In this document: positions 1 through 10,700 of the stretch, in pieces
How positions within the stretch are numbered: position 1 is the first letter of the stretch
Layout of the letters: each line of letters begins with the position of its first letter
Assembly: GCA_947630235.1 (NCBI GenBank)
Contig: CANRGN010000014.1
Coordinates: 1 to 42,445, forward strand
Direction of reading: 5' to 3'
Source: an uncultured Clostridia bacterium
GTDB taxonomy: Bacteria; Bacillota; Clostridia; TANB77; CAG-508
DNA length: 42,445 bases
Made by a program: the position numbers and the translations under genes
Notes under the pieces: model-generated
Told to the model about the DNA's origin: nothing
The model's input: the letters and a program-made list of their open reading frames with translations, nothing else
The model's database searches: none

Positions 1-3
1 GCT

Positions 4-77
4 TTAGCCCAGAAGTGCCAGTAAAAAAGCCTTCTAGGCGAAGAGCAAACCACCGGTTTAACCGGTGGTTATGATTT
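4..77. repeat. 74-bp terminal inverted repeat, left copy (likely mobile-element end)
   Basis: This stretch is identical to the reverse complement of 42372-42445. It contains the palindrome CCACCGGTTTAACCGGTGG at 51-69, with the presumed element body running outward, off the contig. A strong subterminal palindrome and no obvious target duplication are typical of IS200/IS605-type ends or of MITEs derived from them. No transposase is in the window, so the family is inferred. A contig bounded by the same repeat on both sides is the usual result of assembly stopping at a multicopy element. Confidence 0.75.
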
Positions 78-395
78 GCATTTTTTTACTGATGTGTAAA
101 AAAGAATAATTGAGAAAATGAAATGAAAATTTAATAATTTTGATTGAAATATATTCCGTAAATTGTGGGATATGTTGGGAATTTTTGGTGATTTACAAAT
201 AGAGTAGATTTTGTATAATTTAATTAAAAAAACTAATTTATAAGAAGTAGATTTAAAGAATTAGTTAAAAAATTATAAAAAGAAAAAATAGATGATTATG
301 CTAGCTCAAAGGATTGCTGGGTTTATTTTTGCTTTTTAAATAAATTATTGTGATATGAGATTAACATAAAATATAGATGAAGGGAAGGATGTTTT
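78..395. other. Intergenic stretch upstream of the SUMF1-like gene
   Basis: 318 bases, very AT-rich, with no ORF of note. The only recognisable signal is a candidate sigma-A promoter, listed separately, which would give a 5' leader of about 170 nt. I looked for a riboswitch in 285-345, where the sequence is less AT-biased, and could not match it to a class I know. Confidence 0.5.
192..219 (+). promoter_or_regulatory. Candidate promoter of the SUMF1-like gene
   Basis: TTTACA at 192-197 and TATAAT at 214-219 with a 16-bp spacer. It is the best match to a sigma-A promoter in the leader region. The distance to the start codon (about 170 nt) is long. Confidence 0.5.
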
Positions 396-1640
396 ATGAA
401 CAATATGAATAGATCTCGAATTATTGTGGGAATAGGTTTTGTGTTAACAATAATGGCTATAGTGTTTGTTGTGATTTTTAAAACCAGTTATTCATATTCA
501 AGTGATGCAAATTATTTGGGAGAGTATGATAGTATTGCTTCTGATGATGATGGAGAAATAGAAGTAATGGAAAGCGATATTGCAAATGGTGATGAAGAAA
601 GTGGAGAGGTTGAAGAAGAGGAAGAGGTTAATATTTCAACTGATGGTTGGGATTTGACTAAAGTGCATATCGAATATGATTCAAAAGGTGTTCCTGTGCC
701 AGTGCCATTTGGGTATGTAGCTTCAGGAGATGAGGATGAAAATACTGTAAAGACTGGATTTGTAATATATGAGGGAGAAGAACCAGTAACAAATGAAAAT
801 TCATGGGATGAATCCACTAAAAGAAATCAATGGGTATGGGTACCGGTTCCAGATCCGGAAAGAATTTATAGTGAAGATTCTAGTGGAAATAAAATAGGAA
901 AGTTTTATTCTTTTTCAAGTACAGGTAGAAAACTAAGTACAAGTACATTTGAGCCAATAATAGCAACCAATTTCGATAAAGAAAGTTATTTTGCACAATA
1001 CAATTTAATAGGGATGTCAAGAGAAAAATTTTATGAAGAAATGCAAAATGAATTTAATGCAACAGTAGAATCAATAAAAAAATATGGAGGATTCTATATA
1101 GGAAGATATGAAACAGGAATTTTTTTAGGTATACCAGTAGTGAAAAGAATGAATACAAATTTAACGTATCAAACATGGTATAATATGTATTCAAAAATGA
1201 AATACTTAGGAGCAAATAGTAACATAATAAAAGCGAACATGATATGGCTATGTTTATGGGATGAAACATTGCAGTGGTTAGTGGATTCTGGAAATAAAAG
1301 TTATTCAGATATAGCTACTCATGATGGTTCAAAAAAATGGGGAAATTATAGAGATTCAACATTTTCTTATAAAAATACAAGTGGAACAGAATCAACAAAA
1401 TCTAGTGGTAGTTCAAAAGAAATACCAGCTGGAAGTGCAGAATATACAAAAGCAAACAATATATATGATTTAGCAGGAAATACTTATGAATGGACATTAG
1501 GGAGTTTTGGCTCTAGCACTCGCGAATATTATGGTGGGAATTACAACGATACAAATCACTACGCAAGCTATTTAACTGAAGTTAATCCTTCCTACAGTGA
1601 CAGCAAAATTGGGTTTAGGGCGTATCTTTACATAAAATAG
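396..1640 (+). CDS. Membrane-anchored formylglycine-generating-enzyme (SUMF1)-like protein
   Basis: 414 residues. Residues 9-28 form one hydrophobic segment, an uncleaved anchor or signal peptide, followed by an acidic Glu/Asp-rich linker (about 40-77). The rest resembles the FGE-sulfatase/SUMF1 fold: GGFYIGRYE near 231, YDLAGNTYEWT near 357 and a C-terminal IGFRAYL near 405, equivalent to the family's 'D-x-AGNV-x-EW' and 'GFR' motifs. The paired catalytic cysteines of true sulfatase-activating enzymes are not evident, so a structural, ligand-binding or adhesin role outside the cell is more likely than sulfatase maturation. The start is supported by AGGGAAGGA at 381-389. It ends 136 bp before the giant surface-protein gene, which has its own promoter signals. 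Confidence 0.7.
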   Translation: MNNMNRSRIIVGIGFVLTIMAIVFVVIFKTSYSYSSDANYLGEYDSIASDDDGEIEVMESDIANGDEESGEVEEEEEVNISTDGWDLTKVHIEYDSKGVPVPVPFGYVASGDEDENTVKTGFVIYEGEEPVTNENSWDESTKRNQWVWVPVPDPERIYSEDSSGNKIGKFYSFSSTGRKLSTSTFEPIIATNFDKESYFAQYNLIGMSREKFYEEMQNEFNATVESIKKYGGFYIGRYETGIFLGIPVVKRMNTNLTYQTWYNMYSKMKYLGANSNIIKANMIWLCLWDETLQWLVDSGNKSYSDIATHDGSKKWGNYRDSTFSYKNTSGTESTKSSGSSKEIPAGSAEYTKANNIYDLAGNTYEWTLGSFGSSTREYYGGNYNDTNHYASYLTEVNPSYSDSKIGFRAYLYIK

Positions 1641-1713
1641 TAATTTTGACAAAAATTATTATTCTATTGTGGTACTGAATGCTAAAGGAGAAAAATTATT
1701 TTTTTGTATGCAA

Positions 1714-1730
1714 TGTCGAATTTTGTCGAA
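1714..1730 (+). promoter_or_regulatory. Tandem Spo0A boxes (two TGTCGAA, 10-bp phase)
   Basis: TGTCGAA occurs twice, at 1714-1720 and 1724-1730, in the same orientation and exactly one helical turn apart. This matches the 0A-box consensus (TGNCGAA) and the arrangement bound by dimeric phosphorylated Spo0A. The second box overlaps a possible -35 (TTGTCG at 1723-1728), 17 bp from a possible -10 (TAAGAT at 1746-1751), the geometry of Spo0A-activated sigma-A promoters. The start codon of the giant surface protein follows at 1777. The ypeB gene in the window independently indicates a spore-former, so Spo0A should exist in the genome. Confidence 0.65.
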
Positions 1731-1776
1731 ACGTAAAATGTAAAATAAGATTTAAAGAATTTACGGAGGTATACCA

Positions 1777-4700
1777 ATGAAAAAGGTAATAATTTCTGTA
1801 ATTATATTGCTTGTAATTTTAGTTAGTATAGTTTTGGGAAAATTATTGATTACTCCTAATAATACTAGTTCAGAAAATTATTTAAGTAATGAGCTTAATA
1901 GATATAGTTCATATAATTTAGTTACAGATAAAGATGGAGAAATTGAAAATTGTGAATATGTTACTTTTAATGCATTTTTTATTAGAGATGTTGATGGTGA
2001 TGGGTATGCTGAAAAGTATGATGGAACATGCAATCATTTATCTAAAACAGCAAATTTATATTTTGATATTGATGTTTTAACAAATGGTACTCTTAAAGAT
2101 GGAAAGATTACAGTTAATGGGAAAAACTTTATATTATCAACTACTTTAGTTAAAGATGATGTTTTGGAAAAGGATTATATTGGTAGCAATATTACTGAAT
2201 TTAAACTTAAAGATTTAAAAAATGGTACACAAAAATTGTTTAGTGGAAAAATTTCTGCAAATATTGGAAACAATATTGATAATTATAGTGTAGAGGATAA
2301 TACTGTTACTTTAACTGGGAAATGGGTTTCAAGTAATGGTGGCGATGAAAAACAAATAGAAAAGGTAATAACTTTAAAAACAGATTGGCATGGAATTACT
2401 AATACAGTTCCATATTCTGGTTTTGGTTCTAATTATAGTATTACAACTTCTCATGATATAGAGGAGGCTATAGGAAGTGATGATGTTACTCTTACTTTTG
2501 ATGTTGGGTATCAAGAAATAGCTAAGCAATTATTACTTCAAAAGCAAATTACTGAAGTTATTATTCCTGATTTAAATGGAGAAAAAGCTACTGAAGTTGT
2601 TGTAACTTCTCAAAATTGTGATTATAAGTATGATGAAGGAACAAGAATATTAACTATAACTAGAACAGCTCAATTAGATGAGGAGAAAAAAACAATTATT
2701 AGTGAGATTTCAAGATTTAATTCTTATAGAATACAAGTAAAATATCCATTAATTGCTTATGAATCTTTGGATAGCGAAACTATTAGTTTGTTTATTCAAA
2801 CTAAAGGCTCATATTATGGTTATAATAATTCAAGTGATCAATTTAAAGATTTGAATCCATATATATCATCTGCTTCAAAAGATTATAATCATATTTGGAG
2901 AAAGGGTGTTGAAGCAGGTCCTGCGCAATATAGTCCAAGTTTTGATGTGTATGTTGGTAAATATGTTTATAATGTTGATTCTATTTCTTATAGATATGTA
3001 ATTTCAAAAGAAATGCCTTTGAAAATATATAATAATATCGGACAAGATGAAGATGATGTAGATGAGTATATTGTTCAGTGGAGAGCATATACAGGAAATT
3101 CAAATGAAAACCAGAATGGTGTTTATTTAGAAGAAGACAAAGAGGATCATTTTTATAAAGATAGTGTGGAATATCAATCTATGAAGGATTATATTACAAC
3201 AAGAGCAGTATATTTTTCTAATTTGAATAGCTTTTTAGGAGATAATGGGTGGCTAAAAGTATATGATGCTGAGACAGGAGAACTATTAAAGAAATTTACT
3301 AAAAAGGATTGGGATGATTATTCTTCTACTAATCCTTATGAGTTTGGAAAGCCAGTTAAATCAATTAAAGTAGAAACTAGTATTGGTAATGAAAATTCTT
3401 ATTTATATGTTTATCAAATTAAGGTAATTGATGATGAATTATTAACAGATACAATTCAAATTTCTGATTTTAATGAAATAGACCATATTTATAGTTATTT
3501 GAAGGGTGGAATCTATACAGATAAATCTGATAATGATGAAATTAATAATAGTGAAAATGATAGCTCAGGAGAAGATTTAGAAAATAATAGTGAAACTGAT
3601 AATAGTCAAGGAAGTAATTTAGAAAATAATCAAAGTAATGATGATTCAGAAGATAGTGAAAACACTGATGAACAAAGAAGTAAAACTGTAGTAACAGATA
3701 GTGCAAATGCTTATTATGAAGCTCCAGTTTCTACAGCAACTTTTTCTATAGATCCTTCTATAATTTCTAATCAAGAAACTAAAAGTGTTATTATGAAAAT
3801 TAATGCACAGGCCAATTATTATAATGAGAAAAAATGGAAAAATGGTGAATTTTTAATTGAATTACCAGATGAGATATTAGCAGTAGAAATTAAAAGTATA
3901 ACATCAACTGAAAACAAAGTAAAAGTTTCTTCTTACGAAACTTATGAAGAAAATAATAAGCAATATATTAAAATTTATACAAAAAATGATGAAGAAGATA
4001 TTTATACATTAACAATTAATGCAGATTTAACTGCAGACCCTAGAGAGGCTACAACTACAAAAAATGTAAAATTATATGCTATAAATGAGGAATGTCCTAA
4101 TTATAGAGCGAATGTAAGATGTGAAGATAGTTTAGATATGAATGGTAATGAAAATAAAAAAGAGTATGTTTTTACAAAAACTGCATCTTTGCAAATAGTT
4201 GCACCATCTTCATTACTTACTTCACAAACTTTAAGTGATTTTGATGATAAAAATACAGAAGTTGTATCTCCTCAAATTGCCATTTTAGATAAGTCTGATA
4301 ATTCAAGAGATGCTCAAATAAACGTAACTATTACAAATAATTATTCTGGTACAATTAGTGAACCTATAATTATAGGTAAGATTCCTTTTCAGGGAAATAC
4401 TTATCAATTAAATGAAGGTGAATTAAATTCTACATATTCAGTTACTATGAAAGAAGATGGAATTACGCTTCCAAATGGATTAAATGGTAAAGCTACTGTT
4501 TATTATTCAACAAATTCTACTGTAAATGCAGATATTAGTGATAGTTCAAATAATTGGAAAAAACATGATGAGGTTGATGATTGGAATTCAATAAAAACTT
4601 ATGCAATTGATTTAAGTTCACATAAAATGCCGGTTAAAGAATCTTTGAATTTTTCTTATAAAATAGAGGTTCCTACTAATGTAAAATACAATGATGTAGC

Positions 4701-7700
4701 TTATAGTACTCATGCTGTTTATTTCTGTTTAGATACAGAAGATGGTAAACTTAGAACTCAAACAGAAGTAAATCGTTTAGGTATTATGATTGCTAAAAAA
4801 TATGATATTAATATTACTAAATATAAATTAGGAAAAAATAAAAAAGTTCAAGGTGCAACTTATAAAGTTACAGATGGAAGTTTTACCAGAACAGGTATTA
4901 CAGATAAAGATGGAAATATCACAATTAGTGGATTATATGTGGATAAAGTTTATACTTTAACAGAAATTCAAAGTCCGAATAATTATATTTTGAATGATAA
5001 AGAGATGAAATTTAAGGTTACTGTTGGAGAAGGTGGAGAGCCAGAGGTTAAGATTATTTTAGAAAATGGTGAAGAAAGTTCTTCTAAAAAGGTAGAAGGA
5101 TTATTAAAAAAAGATGCGACTGTTTCAAAACTTGAAGATGGTACTATTAAATTAGATTTAGAAGTTGAAGATAATGCTAAATATGATTTAAAAATTATAA
5201 AGTCTGATAATGCTGAAGAAAGCAAAAAATTAAAAGGAGTTAAATTTAGAATAACAGGTGGAATTTATGGTGAAAATGGTAGAATTTTTACTACTAATGA
5301 GAGTGGAGAAATTTTAATTAGCAATTTAATTCCTGGACAAGAATATGAGCTTGAAGAAACAAAAGCTATTGGATATTATTTGAAAAAAGATAAGATGAAG
5401 TTTTCTGTTTCAAGAGAAAATAATAACAATTTAAAAATTACAAGTGAAAAATTAACTTCTACAAGTATTGAAGAAAAAGATGATCAAGATAAAGCTGTTA
5501 TTACTGTAAATTTAACAAATGAGGCTATTCCTACATATACACTAAATATTGAAAAGAAAAGTGATAAACAAGAACCTCTTGAAGGCACGCAATTTAAATT
5601 AACAAGTTTAGATACTGGTGATGTTAGTTATGCAACTACTGATGAAGAAGGAAATTTAAAATTTGAAGGATTATATGAATTTGTTAAGGATAAAGAGGAT
5701 TTAGTTAAAGGTGAATATATAATTCAAGAAATATTAGCAACAGAAGGTTATATTACTGATAATACTGAGGTTAAATTTAAAGCTAGTAAAAAATCTGAAG
5801 GTGGCTTTGATATTACTTTTGAAAGTGGAAGTGAAAAAGTTAAATCTTCTTCAACAGAGGATGGTATTACATTAAATTTTGAAAATAAACCTATTTTTAA
5901 CTTAACAAAAACAGGAGATAATGGAGAATTATTACCAAATGCAAAATTTAAAGTTCTTAATTTAGAAGGAGATTTTGTACAAGATATAAATGGAGAGCCT
6001 ATAGGAGATTTTTATGAAATGGATTCTCTAGAATTTTATACTTCTGGAGATGCTCCATGGGTTCAAAGAGAAGATGGCACTTGGGAAAGCACAATGAAAA
6101 ATGAAAATAGTTCAAATTCTATGATTTCAAATGAATTTGTTATAAAAGAAAATGGAAAAATATCTTTTGATTGGGCTTCTTCTTCTCAAAGTTCTACTAC
6201 AGATTATGTTTCTTATAAAATTACAAATATAGATACAAAACAAGAAGTGGGTGCAAGTATAGGTGGATATACATCTAATGATACATATGAAAGCTTAAAA
6301 TTTACTAAAGTAGAAGAATCATTAAAGCCAGGTAAATATAAAATAGAATTTAAATATACTAAAAATGGTTCTACGAATAATGGATTAGATGCTGGTTTTG
6401 TTAAAAATATAAAGGTTTCTGGTGGAGGATATTATGGTTTAATAACTGATGAAAATGGTCAGATTACAGCTAATTTGCCACAAGGTTTATATCAAGTTAT
6501 AGAAGTTGAAGCTCCAGAAGGTTATATATTACCAGAGAATATTGAAGATAGAATACATTATGTTGGTATTGGGGAGGCAAGAAAAGAAGCTACAGAATTT
6601 GGTGTTGAATGGTCTGAAGCTATTTCTGGAAAAGGTTTTTCTAATATAAATGAAATTGAACCTACAGAAGATGGTGGATATGTTATTGCAGGAAGTTTTG
6701 CTGGACAGAGTGATTTTGATGGTGATGGAAAAGTTGATGCTACTTCTAAAGGTGATTTAGATGCTGTACTTGTAAAATATGATAAAAATGGAAAATTAGA
6801 ATGGCTAAAAGATGAAGGCGAAGCTGGAGCAGATGAATTTAATAGTGTTTGTTTGACTAGTGATGGTGGATATATTGTTAGTGGTTATGAAACTAATACT
6901 TTTGAAGATGCTATTTTAGCAAAAATAAGTTCTTCTGGAAATGTTGATTGGAAGAGAACTATGAGTGGTGACTATGAAGATAAAGCGTTAGATGCTACTA
7001 TTCTTTCAAATGGAGATATTGTTGTTGTAGGTAGATATTATGCTTCTAGTATTAAATTTGAAGGAAATGAAAATCTATTTCCAAATTCAGGTTTATTTGA
7101 TGGATTTGTTGCATGTTATGGAAGTAACGGAGAATATAAATGGGCTAAAACTTTAAATGGTACTAAAGATATCGAAGTTAGAAGTGTAACTGATACTTCT
7201 AATGGCGTAGTGGTTTCTGCTAACTTTTTAGGAACAATGAATATTACTGATAGTTCTCATAAAGAAAATGCTACAAAGCAAGGTTCAGTATTGGTTAGTT
7301 TTTCTGATGAGGATGGAATCTATCAATGGGATAAAAAAATTGATGGAAGTAATGATGAGTCTATTGTAAAATTAATTACAGATGATGAAGATAAGGTAAT
7401 CGCTTTAGGAGGATTTGCAAGTGATTTAACAATAGATGATAATACAAAAATAACTCCTCCAACAACAAGTTATTCAAACGGACTTATGTTAAAATATTCT
7501 GCTCAAGGAGAATATGAATCTAACTTCGTTTTTGGTGGAACTAGTATGGATGATAAATTTACAACTGCTATTCCTACAGAGGATGGAGGATTAATACTTG
7601 GAGGTTGGTTCTATAGTTCATCTTTTACTATTGACGAAGAAAGTATATCAAATACTAAAGATAATACTGGTAATAGTTATAGTAGTATTTCACATGATGA

Positions 7701-10700
7701 TGGCATAATTATAAAATTAAATGAAGAAAACGAAGTTGAATGGACAAAAACTATAAAAGGAAGTTCTTATGATTCTGTATCAAGCATTGTAGAGTTAGAA
7801 GATGGCGGATTTGCTATTGCAGGTAATTTTGAAAGTTCAAGTTTATCTATTACTGATAAATCAAATATCTTAAGTAATGGTGGTTATAGTGATTCTTTTG
7901 TAATAAATTTAGATGATGTGGTTACAGAAGCTGAGATACCACAAGTTCAAGAGATTAATGCTGAAAATGAGTTGAAGCAATTTAGAATAACTACTGAAAT
8001 AGGTGAAAATTCTGATAAACAAAGAACCGGTGGAACTATTACTGGAGAAGGAGCTTCTATAAAGCAAAATATTAATTGGGTTGAAGATGTAAAATATGGC
8101 TATACTAGTCAAAAACAAATTGTAATGGATCCTGATGATGATTATTCTGTATATAGTGTAAAAGTAGATGGAGAAGAAGTTCCATTCTCACCAGATGAAG
8201 ATGGGGTAGTTACATTACCAGTATTTGAAAATGTTACTCAAGATCATCATATAGTAGTTGTATTTGAAAAGAATTTATCTAGTGTATTAGTACATCATTA
8301 TTTGAAAGATAGAGAAGGTAATTATACTAAAGAATCATTAGCTCCTGATGAATATTTAACTGGTAAAGTTGACTCTGATTATGAAACACATCCAAAAATT
8401 GATATTAGCGGATATAGTTTAGAAAAAGAACAAGATAGTGATGAATTTAAAACACCACAAAACGCAATAGGAAAATATGAAGAAAAACAAATTGAAGTAA
8501 CATATTATTATGAAGAAATGCCTTTAAAACTAACGGTTCATCATTATTTAGAAGGAACTCAAGATAGAGTATCAAATGATGAAGAACAAGAATTGTATAA
8601 AGGTTCAGAATTTAAAACACAAGTAAAAGATGAATTATTAAAGAAATATGTTGTAGTAGAAGAATCTACTTCTGTTACACCAGATGGCGACAATATACAA
8701 GGAAAATTTAGCTCTAGTGTTTCTGGAACTATTAATGAGAATACTGAAGTAATTTATTACTATAAATTAAAAGAATTTGAAATTACTACAGAAGTAAAAT
8801 TACATGAAGAATTTGATATTGCAGGTGAAGCTCATGAAGTAAAAGGTGGCGATATTTTAGGTGAAGGTAAAAAACCGTATGAAACTGTTATAATTGAGAA
8901 AGATAGTACAAAAGAAATTAAAGCTACAGCTTTAGATGGATATGAAATAAAATCTTTGGTTATACAATCTATTGATGAAGAGGATAAAGTTGTAGAAGAA
9001 AAATCTATTGAGCTTAATCCAAAAACCAAAATATATGATGTACCAAAATTTACTGATGTTGATTCTGATAAACATGTAATTGTTGAATTTATAAAAATAC
9101 AGGGAAAAGTTACTGTACATCATTATATTGAAGGAACAGATGATGACGAAGATGGTCCTAAACCAGTTCCAAAAAAAGATGGTACTGATGCTCAAGATGA
9201 AGTAAAAGAAGGAGCTGTTGGTGATTCTTGGGCAAGCAAGCCTTTAGATGATGTTTCAGAAAAATATGAGGTTTCAAAAACTCCAGAAAATTCAAGTGGT
9301 ACTTTTGAAGAAGAACCTCAAGATATAACTTATTATTATACTTTAAAAGATACTAGTGTATTAGTACATCATTATATTGAAGGTACTACTAAACAATTAT
9401 CTGATGATGTTACAATACCTGGAAAAGTTGATGATAGTTATAAAACAGAAATAGCAAAAGATATACCAAGTTATTATGAACTAGTTTCAGAACCTACTAA
9501 TAAAGAAGGTACTATGACAGTAGATCAAATAGTTGTTATATATTACTACAGATTAAAGAAATATCAATATACTGTAAATTATTTAGAAGATGGAACTAAC
9601 GAGATTTTGAGCCCAGCTAAAACAGCTGAAGTTGATCATGGAACAGAGATTGTTTCTGAAAATGAAAAAATAGAGATAAATGGTTATAATTTTACTCGAT
9701 ATGATAAAGATAAAATAACAATAGAAGAAGACATAGAAAAAAATGTAATAAATATTTATTATACAAAAAGAGGAGACTTAAGCTATGTTGTAAACTATTT
9801 AGAAAAAGGTACTAACAAAGTGCTTAATACTCAAAAAGCTGTTGATAGTCAAGCATTTGGAACAATAATTACAACTAAAAATGAAATTATAGATATTACT
9901 GGATATAAATATGATAGTTGTGATAAAGATGAGTTAACTATAGGAACAGATATTAGTCAAAATGTTATAAATATTTATTATGTTAAAGATACATTTAAAT
10001 ATACTGTACATTATTTCTATGATGGTGTAGAAGATAAAGATGAAATTGTAGAAGGAACAGCAGAATTTGAGAGTACAATTGATAAATATACAGATAAAAA
10101 TAAAGGCTATGTATTCGAAAAACATGAAAATTGTCCATTAATCGTAGGAGCAGAGGAAGACAAAAACATAATAAATGTTTACTATAGAACACAATATAAA
10201 ATTACTACTGATGTAATCGAACATACAGAAAAATATAAAGATGGAACTACTATAGATTCTGTAAAAGGCGGAACAATTTCAGGAGAAGATTTAGAGTATT
10301 ATGAATTGGTATTTAAAGGTGACAGCAATGAAAATAAAATAGAAATGAAGCCTGATGAAGGATATGAAATTGTAAAAGTAATTATAAATGAAATAGAAAT
10401 TGAAAACTTAGAAATTACTGAAGATGGAATCTTAGTATTAGATGCAGGATATTTTTCAGATGTTCAAGAAGACCAACATATTGAAGTAGAGTTTAGAAAA
10501 AAGAGCAAAGTTACAGTAAAATATTTAGAAAAGGATACAGAAACCGAATTATCTGAACCTACAGAAATACCAGGATATGAAGGCAAAGATTTTACAACAG
10601 ATAGAAAAGTTATAACTGCATATAAAGCTCCAGAAGTAGGAATTACTGATGAAGAAAAGAAACATATAGATCCAGATGGAGTAATGTATGCTGATGAAAT

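Noticed and set aside
285..345. Possible riboswitch in the leader of the first gene
   Set aside because: The sequence could not be matched to the conserved core of any class I know, and no terminator or sequestering helix is evident.
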